A DNA stretch of 64,000 nt from Phytophthora hibernalis (taxonomy: Eukaryota; Oomycota; Peronosporomycetes; Peronosporales; Peronosporaceae): assembly GCA_012656075.1 (NCBI GenBank), contig JAAKBF010000068.1, forward strand, positions 434,001 to 498,000, in the 5' to 3' direction. A program made the translations under genes and the position numbers. Positions within the stretch are counted from its first letter, which is position 1. Each line of letters begins with the position of its first letter. Shown here in pieces: positions 1 through 10,461 of this stretch. The notes below the pieces were generated by a model. It worked only from the letters and a program-made list of their open reading frames with translations, had not been told where the DNA came from and searched no databases.

Positions 1-1610
1 CTAAATCCATGGCGGCGGTCGTGCAACCTTCAGGACGATGATGATGGAGCCATTTCACAACGTGAAGGTGTCCATTTCTCGCAGCCACATCCATCGCATC
101 TGGGGTGCAACCGGCACTGGTGTTGAAGTGCAGCCACTGCACAACAGGAAGGTACCCATTTGCTGCCGCCCCATCCATTGCTCCAGTCGTGCATGCTCCT
201 GGGCGGTGGTCATGCAGCCACTTCAAAACTTCGATGTGGCCATTTTTCGCGGCGCCATCCATCGCCTGGGTTGAGCAGCCCTCGTTCCTATTATTTTGGA
301 GCCATTTCACCACGTCTAGGTGCCCATTGGTAGCGGAACCATCCATTGCGTCTTGAGTGCATTTCGGTGTCGAATCATTTATAACTTCGTCTCTTTTGCG
401 CTTTTGGAACTTGCACCGATTGATTTCTCCAGCTCGTGTAAATACAGCACGACACTCAAGTGGTGGAGGCAGCTGCATCCATCGCATTAGCGTAGATTAA
501 GGGATACAAGGCGCGAGTCTCACCAATGTCGAAGAGATCGATGTCTGGTTCGCTACCATATTCATCATACAACCACTTCACGACAGCGAGATGTCCGTTC
601 ATCGCCGCCAGCGTCATTGTCTTTCCCGAAACCGGAGCAGCCTCGTTGCGGTTGCCAAACGTTCTCGAAAATAATTGTACTTGCCGGTTTTGTTCCAACG
701 CTAGCTTGGCACGTTGCAAGCTGTCAGTCGGCGCTTTAGTACGAGCACGGAGATACTTGGCGACTCGTGGACATCCATTGAAAGCGGCAGCGTGAATGGC
801 TTGGCTGACTTGCAATTGTCCTGCTTTTCCAGCTGCCACCACGAGGCCAATAGCATTATCAAGTTGTCCTTGTCTTGCCAGCCACTGCAAGATATCCACT
901 CGTCCGCTTGAAGCAGCATGGTGAGCTGGCGTCACTGAATCACCCCGACCCCAAACAGTGCCACGGGCTAGCAGCCATTCTGCCATTGCGATATCTCAAT
1001 TGAGAACGGCTGCATTCAAAGCGCGCCTCATATCCTCACCGTGGGGAAATGTGTGGCTAGCCACCAGGCAACATCACTATGGCCATTTTTCACGGCTGCA
1101 GTGAGGTGATCCCCGTCCATTCAATGCCAAGTCCAACGCCGTCATCTCGAATACTTGGGGCTGCAGTCGAATTATCACTTTGGTAAAAGAACTGCAGGAT
1201 TTTAAAGGAACCTGCTGCAGCAGCTTCAACCACCACGTCCTTTCTCACTTTAAGTCCCTGGAATTTGGCAGCGAGCCACTTGACCATTTTCACCTTTTTG
1301 ACTCGAATGGCTTCCGTGAGTGACCGAGTGAACTGGTATTGGCGGTAGTGTCGGTCGCTGCGAAGGTATCTCCGGAGGGTCCAGGAATCATCGGTGTTGA
1401 CATTATCAGTGTAAATTTCGGCACTAGTCCAAATACGGTCCAACAATTTCAGAGAATCCAATTTACACGCTTTGTGCAGTGGTAAGTCCACAGAAGAGTC
1501 GAGTAAGAGGAAACGGAAGTGACGACATGGGGAAGGTCTGAGAACGCAGACTTGGAACGGAACAGCAATGTCACAGTCAAGAGGTCAGAGACTTTGCCTC
1601 GTTCAGGCAT
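1..1610 (-). pseudogene. Ankyrin-repeat protein, broken by frameshifts and a stop
   Basis: Reading the minus strand from an ATG at 1610, pieces of one ankyrin-repeat protein appear in shifting frames. The first piece (1491-1090) contains LPLHKACKLDSLKLLDRIW, the next (986-456) contains GRVDILQWLARQGQLDNA and NGHLAVVKWLYDEYG, and the last (about 425 to 1, leaving the window) has about five units of the form AMDGAAxNGHLxVVKWLH. Frame changes are needed near 1520, 1115, 1040 and 450-425, and an in-frame TGA lies near 1004 where the repeat pattern expects Gly (NGD). Ankyrin repeats bind other proteins; the partner is unknown. This repeat style is common in large oomycete families, many of them decayed. 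Because the breaks are mostly one-base shifts, an error-prone consensus is an alternative to true pseudogenization. The 3' end lies outside the window. Confidence 0.75.
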
Positions 1611-1818
1611 TTTGCTCTTTGATGACTGGTTTTACGAGTACCGGTACCGGTATTAAAACGACGGTAGTTTGAGAAAATAATATCTTTCGGATAGGTACGA
1701 AATATAAAGTTTCAACTTTTTTTTTTTTTTTTAGCGAGTATCTAGAAGCTAGACATTTTCAAATGGCTCGTAAAATGTAAAGCAGCTTTCAGAATTGATT
1801 CAGCGATATACTTGACGG

Positions 1819-2923
1819 ATGTTCCGAGGCTTCGTGCGCAGTTATCGGCGGGTAGTGGCGACTCTCGTACCTCCTTCTGCATGTCATATATGCCTGGAGG
1901 TGGTGCCCGTGTTGGGTCTACGAGATGTGGAGAAAGCAGACGACGAGGCGTACGCGAAGCTTCAGTGTCGCCATCGATTCTGTGCTGGTAGTGGATAAAT
2001 TCTAATGAATATGCTGTAGACAATGCCATTTTCTAATATATTGAACGCTACTATGTGTGCATTGCAGACTGTATCGGGAGGTACATTGAGATGAAGATTC
2101 GAGCTCGAGAAGTGGACGAAGGTCGTTATCGGAGACTGTGGAACTGCAATGAGAGACTTGTTACTGACTTGATGCTGTAGACCAATTGGTGTGTCCCGTA
2201 GTGGTCTGCAAAAAGATGATCAAGGAGGAAGACATTGAGAAAATTGTCGGAAGTGAGATGACCAAGCAGTACCGAGTAGTGTTGAAGCGCAAACGAGTAC
2301 GTAACTATTGTCTAGTGAACCGTTCGTGAGCTTAACAATGTTGATGACTACTGTACCAGGACGAGAAGAATCCAAGTGCGAGGTGGTGTCCGAGACCTGG
2401 GTGCGATGAGCTCATTGTTTGTGAAAGTTCCGACAATTTCACGTGTCCGAAATGCAGTACGGTGGGCTGCTTCCGCTGTCGTGGGCGCGCGCACAGGTTC
2501 TGGTTCTGTCGCGGCGGAGAGGACAAGTCGTACTTGGCCTGGGAAGCGTCTGTGGGCAAGCAAAACGCGGTACGGCCATGTCCAAAGTGCCAGATGCGCA
2601 TCTGGAAGAATGAAGGGTGCAACCACATGACGTGTACGCACTGCCGCTGCGAGTACTGCTGGGTGTGTGAGAGTAAGTGGGATGCAAGTCACTACGCGTG
2701 CTACGACCTGCCGTTCTTCGAGGCTTCGTCCGCTTGGGGGCGTTGGTTGCAGCGCGCGCTGGGCTACGCGGCCATTGTGCTGATTGTGGTCCTGATCTCA
2801 GCGTTTGGCTTCTACACTTTCGTTGGCGGCTATGTTGTAGTCTGTGCCGTCGTTCACAGCACCCGCCTCGCACGCAGTATTCCTGGGCGTGTCAATGACC
2901 AAAATCGAGGTGGCTACCGGTAG
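1819..2923 (+). CDS. RBR (RING-IBR-RING) E3 ubiquitin ligase with C-terminal membrane segments
   Basis: Four exons can be assembled: 1819-1987, 2068-2121, 2181-2296 and 2360-2923, with introns of 80, 59 and 63 bp (GT-AG) and phases that agree, giving 300 residues. RING1 ligands are C22, C25, C50, H52, C55, C58, C79 and C84. An IBR follows from WCPRPGC at about 122-128 to about 163. RING2 has CPKC at 187-190, GCNHM with the expected catalytic Cys at 200, and CWVC at 213-216. A hydrophobic stretch at about 249-278 (YAAIVLIVVLISAFGFYTF...) suggests membrane anchoring. RBR ligases accept ubiquitin from an E2 onto the RING2 Cys before passing it to substrate. The start is the first ATG after an in-frame TGA just upstream, but an extra 5' exon cannot be excluded: a long T-run ending in AG sits near 1719-1733. 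Intron 2 has a weak donor (GTCGTT), the least certain junction. Confidence 0.85.
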
Positions 2924-3221
2924 CGCAGACAAACACTACGGTACGGTAGCAGGTTTGACTATTTACCCGAAGTTTTGTTGTGCGAGGTGAAAATACATGC
3001 TCAAACCGAGAACACTTTCGAATGCAATTCATGGTGATCAGAAGAGAGAAGCAGAGTGAAGCAGTTCTACATGTACTGTAGACGACTGACGCTGACAAAC
3101 GAACTGGTTGCAGGTCAAATGCAAGCGTGTTCAAACCCTGATAATGGGGAAGTGCAAGCGTACAGAAACTAACCCAGGAGGAAGGTCGCTAGAGACCTTG
3201 CTCCTGCTTGGCCTTCGCCTC

Positions 3222-4641
3222 TTACTGGTGGTTCTTAGCGCGGCGTTCGCGCACGGCAGCAGCCAGGTCACGCAGCACTTCGACAGACGTCTCCCAGCCC
3301 ATGCAGGCATCCGTGACACTCTTGCCGTACACGAGAGGCTTGCCCGGGGTCAGAGGCTGGTTGCCCTCCTCGATGTTCGACTCAAGCATGACGCCTACAA
3401 TGCGGTCATCACCGGCACGAAGCTGGTCAGCGATGTTGGCGGCCACCTTGACCTGGTTCTTGTGCTTCTTCTGCGAGTTGCCGTGCGAGCAGTCGATCAT
3501 GACGTTGTCCACGAGTTTGGCCTTGAGCATGCGAGCAGACGCGTCCTCCACGTGCTCGTTCTCGAAGTTCGGGCCCGACTTGCCACCACGCAGGATCAAG
3601 TGGCACGTGTCGTTGCCGGAGGTGTTGACGATAGCCGCCAAACCCTGCGAACTGACACTCAAGAAGCAGTGCGAGTGCTTAGCAGCCACTACAGCATCCA
3701 CTGCCAGCTGCAGGTCGCCGCCCGTGCCGTTCTTGAAACCGATGGGCATGGAGAGACCCGAGCACAGCTCGCGGTGCAATTGGCACTCGGTGGTACGAGC
3801 ACCGATGGCGCCCCAGCTGACCAGGTCCGAGATGAACTGCGGCGACATGGTGTCCAGGAACTCGCAGCCAGCCTGTTACCACAACATTAGTCTCAAACTC
3901 GTCATTTAGCAATGGAGAAAAGACTCACCGGCAGGCCGAGCTCGTTGATGGCAGCAAGAAGCTCACGGGCGACACGCAGACCCTTGTTGATGTTGAAAGA
4001 TCCGTCGAGGTCCGGGTCGTTGATCAGCCCCTTCCAGCCGACGGTGGTGCGGGGCTTCTCGAAGTACACGCGCATGACAATAAGCAGGTCCTTGTTCAGC
4101 TCCTTCTTGATCTCCAGCAGCCGCTTGGCTGCAAACAACAACACCATCAGTCTATTGTCCACACCTCCAACTGCAGTCAACTCACCGTAGTCCATAGCAG
4201 CGTCCGTGTCGTGGATGGAGCAGGGGCCCACGACCACCACGAGGCGGTCGTCCAGACGACGCAGGATGTTGGCCAGGCCCTGACGACCTCGAGTGATCTA
4301 CAGCAAAGCACAACAGTCAGTTATCTGCTGATTGCACCTCTCTCATTGCCTCTCACCGTCTGCACGATCTTGGACGAGAGCGGGATCTCTTCCAGCAGAA
4401 TGGCAGGCGGGATGAGCGGTCGGATGCCCGAGATGCGCACGTCCATAATAGCCTGCTTGTCCGTGATCTTGACGTCTTCACTGGCTGTTCCGCTGGGGAT
4501 ACGCAGACGATGGCGACGTTCCTGTTCACGCGAGGCGAAGTCGTTTTCGCTCTTGCGCGTCGTGGAATTCTGCGATTCCGGCAGTTGACGACCCAACATG
4601 AAGCCCACGAGCCCCACACTTCCAGCAGTGATAAGTGTCAT
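3222..4641 (-). CDS. 3-deoxy-7-phosphoheptulonate (DAHP) synthase, AroG type, membrane-anchored form
   Basis: This enzyme condenses phosphoenolpyruvate with erythrose 4-phosphate, the first step of the shikimate pathway. Exons are 4641-4357, 4297-4186, 4128-3929 and 3872-3222, giving 415 residues, with GTGAG donors at every intron. Family motifs are clear: GPCSIHD at 119-125, FEKPRTTVGWKG at 155-166, then EFLDTMSPQ, SWGAIGARTTE, GFKNGTGG and DCSHGNSQKKHKNQ. The length exceeds the ~350 residues of the bacterial AroF/G/H enzymes because of an N-terminal extension of about 60 residues. It starts MTLITAGSVGLVGFMLGR, a hydrophobic segment, followed by a charged linker. The ATG at 4641 sits in GCCGCCACCATG, an excellent Kozak context, which decided the start; the frame stays open upstream to 4872. 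The hydrophobic N-terminus could be a signal anchor or an organelle-targeting piece. I see no regulatory domain beyond the catalytic barrel. Confidence 0.93.
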
Positions 4642-4925
4642 GGTGGCGGCCAACAGACCCAGCCCCAGAGTGAGCGACGTCGATAAGTTCCGTCCTGAAC
4701 GGTCATTGCAACGTGCGACTTGTGCTTGACAACTCCGAATTGCGAATGAAGATATCAGTGGCCCAGCGGAGTCCGTAACGGCTGGCGGCCCATACAAACT
4801 CCAAAAGAAACTTCTCCTGGCGCTGAGGATTAGCTGGTTTTCGACACAAAAACATTGAATTTGGCATCTCACTCGGTTGATTAGACTGTTTTGGTGGTGC
4901 GTATTTCGTTAACTGGTTCGTTTTG

Positions 4926-6883
4926 CTAAGTGACCACTTCGAACCGGTCGTCCTCACTCATTGCACTGGACGATTCACTCACACGTACGCCGCCCTGTTC
5001 GGGCCCGTTGTTCTCCATATACACGCGACCGGTACTCACAAACCCAATGGCGTTGAGCAGATCTGCCTGCTCGGCGATAGACTTGTCCAGATCCTTGAAA
5101 GCCGACAAGTCCGACACACGCGGAGCACTGCTCGTGTCACTCATCATGCACGAGTTACGCTTGGTCACTTCCAACGCCTCCTGTGCACGCTGCGAGATCT
5201 CGCGTAACCGGGTGGCCATGTCGTTGTCGCGGGCTTCCTGTGAGCCGCGACGGTCCGACGAATTGTACTTATAGCTGCTGAAGCTGCTGGAACTCTCTCG
5301 ATTAGGTTCTTGTGGGTCGTACTCGTCCGTCTCCAATGGTACTCCGTACGCTTGGTTGTCGAAGCCGTCGTACGACTCCATGGGATCTGTCTCCAGTCGA
5401 GACCGTCTCTTCTCACGCTGTGTCCGGATTGACAGCGGCGAGATCGGCACTTCGCCAGCACTCGACATGTGAATCGTAGTTCCGACGAACAGAGGGGTGC
5501 GCTCGGAACGCTTGCTATTGCGACCAGCAAGACCTCCGCTGGAGTTACCTGCTAGTTTCTGCAACGAGCTCGTGCTTGTGCTGCTGCTCTGGTTCGACGC
5601 CTTTCCGGCGGTCGATGGACGGTAACCTCCCTCGTCCGCTGACAGCACGTTGTTACCAAACGAAAGGAACGACAGGTTTGCACGCGCGCCGCCTCCCTCG
5701 GACTGGTTGTCCATGTCGCGCCTCGCCTCGCGCACACATTTCTTACAGAAAAGCACAAATTCCGGACGACTGGATGTCGGCGTGGGGACGTCAAAGCTGC
5801 CGTTGTTGAAAGCCTTCGCTCGGCTTGACACCTCGCAGTCCTTGCACATGTTCTCGCCGCAGGCGCTGCACTGCGATCGTGTCCTTACGAGCGAAAATTT
5901 CTTGTTACAAATGCAGCAGTGCTTGCGTTCACTGTAACAAACACAAAGGTCATCAGCACACCGTGTAACACCATACAAAGCTGCAAGTTCACGTACCCGG
6001 CGATCATGCGCTGGAACTTGTGGCCTTCCACCTGCTGCGCCATGTACTTGGCCTCCTCCACCTTATTCAGATTAGTCACGGCGGACGCAAACGTCTCGTG
6101 CACGAACGACACGAGTTTGCTGGACGAGTGGCCACTGAGACCCATGGATCCCTGCCACAGCACGTTGGTGGTGTGGTTCTCCGCGTTCTCCTTAAATAAC
6201 AGCACGGCCGACATTTTGCCTCGCATGAGACCCAGTGAGCTTTCCAGTGACGCGCACTCCTTGAGATCCACAGACTGGATAACCAAGTACCCGACCTTGG
6301 TCTTGTTGTTATCCAACGTCGTGCCCATGCTCCGCAGATAACACAAGTCCCTGTTCTTGGCGAAAAGTCCAGTCGAGCGACTCGCGAGCCAGTTGAGTCC
6401 GAGGTAGTGGTGCGGCTGGTCGTCCGACTTGGTCTCCAGTGCGTGCAGCACCACTGCGTCCAACGCGTTCTCAATGAGGAACGTTGAATTGCTACGGAAG
6501 TCGGTGGTGCAGTCCGAGTACAGTGCGTTGAGACAATGGTCGAGTCCCATTTGCACTTTGCCCATGCACCGGAATTCCAGTTGGCGATGGCCATTTCGGT
6601 CGCGCGCGTCTCGTCGTCGGCAGTAGGTGCGGATCCCCGTCTCGCGGAAGTGCCGCTGCGAGTTGGAGAGTTTCCAGCCGTTGGTGCCGTCCTCGTAGCT
6701 CATGGCCCACTTGGCACTGTGCGTGGCCTCGGACGACAGTCGGTCCGCCTGGTCTTTGAGAAAGGCGTGCTGGTCCGGTGTGACTGTCACTTCGGGGAAG
6801 AAGGCGGCGGGTAATGGGAAGCGCGCGTTGGCACTCGAGGACCTGCGCCCCAGCATGGACGGCCGTGCACTCGAGTGGTCCAT
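4926..6883 (-). CDS. START-like domain plus FYVE-like zinc finger protein
   Basis: Two exons (6883-5997 and 5931-4926) separated by a 65-bp GTACGT...ACAG intron encode 630 residues. The N-terminal ~295 residues (MDHSSARPSMLGRR...) match the START-like lipid-binding module that oomycetes fuse to zinc fingers. The finger follows at about 300-370, with HCCICNKKFS, CSACGENMCKDC and FCKKCV supplying the paired Cys ligands. The basic signature (R/K)(R/K)HHCR that lets true FYVE domains hold PI3P is replaced by RTRSQCSACG, so lipid binding is doubtful and FYVE-related is safer. The C-terminal ~260 residues are low-complexity, rich in Ser, Gly and acidic residues, with a short helical stretch near MATRLREISQRAQEALEV. 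Oomycete genomes hold many such proteins, thought to act in membrane traffic. The start ATG lies 46 bp from a divergent reading frame. Confidence 0.88.
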
Positions 6884-6929
6884 TTACACTGTTATTATAA
6901 TAGTGGAGACCTGCTCGACGTCTTGCACA
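6884..6929. promoter_or_regulatory. Very short divergent intergenic region
   Basis: Only 46 bp separate the start of the START/FYVE-like gene (leftward) from the first ATG of the rightward frame at 6930. The stretch is AT-rich in the middle (tgttattataatagtg). If both frames are expressed, this must hold both core promoters or the transcripts must overlap. I see no match to the oomycete initiator consensus. Confidence 0.35.
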
Positions 6930-7504
6930 ATGCTGCAGCCGTGGCTGGACGTGCACCGCCTGTCGTGCCGTCGCATGCCGGCGTCTGAACTCTGCACACC
7001 CTGCACCGTGTGCTAACGTTTGAGTCGGCCAATCGCTTCGAGCTGCAAGAGCAGAAACGGGCAGCGTCTGCATGGAGCGTTGGCGATGGAACCATGCTTC
7101 CACGGACATGTGGAGACGACCGACTTGGCGCAATACTTCGAAGCTCATGGCATCTGACACGCGAAAAAGCAGTCACTGCAGCCAAGTGGCACAGACGAAA
7201 ACACGCAGCTACTGCCCGCAAGCAGTTCAGACTGGTGCTTGTTGCAGGCCTGAAGCTGTCGTTTCTATGATATCCAAGCACCCATCGCGCAAGCATCGAG
7301 ACTCTCCTTTGAGAGCCCGCGGGCAGGTTGAAGCGCTCCGGGCAAAGAGGCAAGGGCAGTGAAAGTTTGGTGGTTGCAAAGACAAGGCGCCTCGCTTTCG
7401 CGTCGTTGCGTTGCGTGGAGTGCAAAGCGGACGTGCAACTCGCGAGTTGGGTGAAAGGCAACTTCGAGTTATACCAGCACGTTATCGCTCCGAAACGTAT
7501 GTGA
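6930..7504 (+). pseudogene. Unknown protein, frame broken by about four single-base shifts
   Basis: I do not recognise a family. Starting at ATG 6930, coding-looking segments follow one another but need one-base frame changes near 6990, 7060, 7150 and 7360. In order they are MLQPWLDVHRLSCRRMPASE; LTFESANRFELQEQK; LHGALAMEPCFHGHV with ETTDLAQYFEAHG; a Ser/Lys-rich middle; and a C-terminus with LRCVECKADVQLASWVKGN and FELYQHVIAPKRM ending in TGA at 7502-7504. The CxxCK near the end could be half of a metal site. Relaying between all three frames without other breaks is more typical of sequence errors or a young pseudogene than of random sequence. An unrelated minus-strand open frame over this stretch looks like a shadow. 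Confidence that this is a real gene is moderate. Confidence 0.45.
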
Positions 7505-7629
7505 CGTGCTTCAGACTGTGACTCTCTGAGTCAGAAGGCGTTTCAGTGCTGAAGTTGAAGTGGATGTTGAAGCTCAAGAAATGGCTACAGCCGCAAGAAG
7601 TGCAACATGAAGTGCTTTAGATCGTCGCG

Positions 7630-10279
7630 TTATGCTGAGGCGGATCGTAGCTGATCCATTTGAAGGACGTTCAGTCCACTAATACCAGAGTGCTGGGAGA
7701 GTACCGTGTCCTTGGCGCTGAGTGCCATCTCCGGGATTCGGTGCTCAGGTAAGAAGACTCCGCGCTTGGCAGCAGCGACCTGCTTGTCCACTTCGGCAAA
7801 GAACGAGAACGGTGTGAGTCCCATGTGATTTTCGCCGAAATGTCTTGATGCAGAACTATTGCCGCCTCTGCCTTCGCCCGCTGCCCACATTTCAGCGAGT
7901 CGATGCAGCGTAGCCGCCTTCACGTGCTTGTACACGATGGCTTGGCCCATTTCAGCCAGAACTGGGGACAACAGAGCAGCTTTGACGCTGGACTCAACTA
8001 GACTGCAATGGGGACAAGCCATTAATGGCGGCTCACGAAGTCGTCCTTCTGCTGAAGCTGCGGGTTCTTGCCGCACTCTACGACCTTGAGCGTGACGACA
8101 AGCCTGGCACATTGTCTTCGAGAAAGGAATATCCAATCCAGCGGCAGATATCACCACGCAAACCAGTACCCTTCGTCCAGTCTTCTGCTTCAATCGTTCC
8201 TTAGGGCCGACAAACCGATCAATAGAGCGCACCTCGTTGTCGGTGAGCTGTGGTAGTACATGTAGAATGGAAACCGAGATGTTAGCAGTTGAAATCTGTA
8301 CAAGGTTTGCATTGTTGCTATCTCACCGAGTCACTGAGCATAATGAGATCGTAGCTGCTACTACTCATTGCACCGGAGCTGGGCTGGCGAGTGAAGTTGG
8401 TTACGGCCTGTTCACCGCTACTTGCAAGATCCCACTGAAAGCTTTCACGACGAAGGGAGCTCTCCACCGCTAGTTGTTGTTTAGCAACCTTTTCAACAAG
8501 CAGCACACGAGGCAGGTGATCCATTTGCCCCGACAAATGCGCATTTTCGTGGTTGGCGCCACACGGAGAGCGATGCCACCAAGGCTTGAGACGTGGATGA
8601 GTCGGGAGTCGTAGAACCTGTTTAAAAAACAACATGTTAGTTGAAAAGGGGTTCTGGTTCAGGAATCTATTCATCACCGTACATCAGGAAAGTGGGCACC
8701 GCGTGAATTCGAAAGCGATCGGCCAACGCTGGAGATTCTGCAAGGTCACATTTAACCAAGCGGCACTTGTTCCTGGTGCAATGAACGCGTGAGAGGAAAA
8801 GCTCTACTGTTAGTGCAATGGTTGGAACAAAGCATGCAAATGATAATACGTACTCGGTTGCAGGGTTGGTAGGATTCCTCTTCCGCTCGGAAAGAATTAA
8901 TTGTACCTGCTCAAGCATTGATTCGGCGGTGCGAGACTGTCGATCGTCGGCACGCAGGCACGCGACCACTACCAGTTCGTCGTTCTCGCATTTTCACGAA
9001 GAAACAAGTCAAGCTTCGAGCCAGAAATTGTGACTAAGCGTTCACCCACTGGTCTTGTGCCAACCCCAGCAACTTGCAACTCCTGTGAATATCGTCCGCT
9101 AGCATTCGCTAATGGTCCGCTTCGAGGCAGTCCAGGGTTCTCCTGTGCAATCATACGATGAACCTCCACAGACCCAAGCCATTTCCCATTAAACTCGTTC
9201 TTGAGGCGCTTTAGTGACTCGGATGCATCGTTTGCCTGTACCATTGAGCCAAAAAGCGTAGGTGCTAGGCCAACTTCGTACCCTGTACTGGGCAAGATAG
9301 GAATTTCGCGCAGACTTTGCAGATGTGCCTTCTCCTTCCAATTTCCGTCTGTTGCTGGAGTGACTCGGTATCCTTCATATCCGTCAAACTTCGTTTCTAG
9401 TGTCGAAACAATTCGCTTGATCTGGTCATGAGCAAGATCTTTACTTCGTGGTTTTGCTTTGCTTCTTTTCTCAAGGGAGTCCATCTCTACACGTTTCTGG
9501 CGCTGTTGTAAGGTAGGCACATTCTGGTCGATCAACAACCTTCCGCGATACGGTCCTTCCGTTGCACGACGAGCGTGGTCAAAGTACGAGTCTGTCCGAC
9601 GAAGACATTCACCACAGGCAAAGTCCACCAATATGCCAGGACACGGCGCGAACTTGATGGAAATTGAACTACGGTCTCGATACGTGAACACCAGGCTATC
9701 GTTAAGGTTGATGAGGACGGGCTCTGACGGTGGTGAACCAGCTCTCTGTGCTTTGGGGTCCCAGCGCCAAGTCTAGTTACAGACACATGTAATGGTGATG
9801 ATCCAATTGAACTAGATACAACGTTGTTGCAATATCCTGTACCTTTTGAATGACGCTTTGGCCATCCAAGATGATCCCGCACTCTTTGGTCAAAATCATC
9901 TTCTTGCCGCCGGGTCTTCCGGCAGAGCCAACCTAAGAAATCAAACAACAGTCAGCATCCTTCAGAAGACTCGAAAGCTGCAATTGGGACTCACTGCGTG
10001 TTCATCCAGAGTTGCTAACAATGTACGCTTCTTGTTGTCCTCGTAGAACTGAAAACTACGCTGGTAATCATTGATCTTGTTCGCACAAGCAGCGACTCGC
10101 CCAGATTCATAACTATCACAGACAAGCATTTCCCACGAGTAATACAGAGAGTTGGTCAAAAGGGACAGATGAGAATGGCCATGGAAGATTGCAACTCACT
10201 AGCAGAAACCACAGCCAAGGTCATCAAGCCGAACTGCTACTTCCCCGGTCGGATAGTTTTGAGCTAACATAGTCCCCAT
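7630..10279 (-). CDS. FAM194-like + thioredoxin-like + degenerate receiver-domain protein
   Basis: Exons supported by GT-AG sites are 10279-10200, 10112-9995, 9932-9843, 9772 to about 8854 (break near 8985), 8772 to about 8690, about 8614-8327, and 8247-7630. The N-terminus (YESGRVAACANKINDYQRSF, FYEDNKKRTLLATLDEH, then WRWDP and INLNDSLVFTYRDRSSISIK) resembles the FAM194 domain of ERICH6/C3orf20 proteins, which are mostly found in ciliated organisms. A thioredoxin-like fold follows: ENDELVVVACLRADD, KCRLVKCDLAE, then RFRIHAVPTFLM with the cis-Pro. It has no CxxC active site, so redox activity is unlikely. Next is a receiver-like module, PRVLLVEKVAKQQLAVESSL ... YDLIMLSDS, in which Ser stands where the phospho-accepting Asp is expected. 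The last ~200 residues have Cys/His pairs (CQACRH, CPHC) of unknown role. One single-base shift near 8985 breaks the frame inside the thioredoxin-like part. The exon joins at 8690/8614 are uncertain. Confidence 0.6.
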
Positions 10280-10461
10280 CTACAATCAACTAACGCGGGA
10301 TGAACGATCGACTGAAGGGAGATGAACGATATTATTTGCGGAGAATGCAGCCTTGGCTGTGAGCCCTATCTATATGCGAACGGTTTAGTTAGTTTAATAT
10401 ATTTGTGTTCTTTAGGTTGTTCTTCGTCGAGATTTCTACCAAAGTTGGAGGCTCGTGCTCT

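Noticed and set aside
1742..2029. Minus-strand 95-residue frame
   Set aside because: It lies opposite the first exon of the RBR gene, whose RING1 cysteines are clear on the plus strand.
2462..2923. Stand-alone 153-residue IBR/RING protein
   Set aside because: It is only the last exon part. Upstream exons with correct splice phases complete RING1 and the IBR.
3108..3909. Plus-strand frames of 233-260 residues
   Set aside because: Shadows of the DAHP synthase exon on the other strand.
6492..7461. Minus-strand frames of 188-222 residues around the START/FYVE-like 5' end
   Set aside because: The START frame explains 6492-6883, and the plus-strand relay frame is more protein-like beyond it. The minus frames are Arg/His/Ala-rich with no motif.
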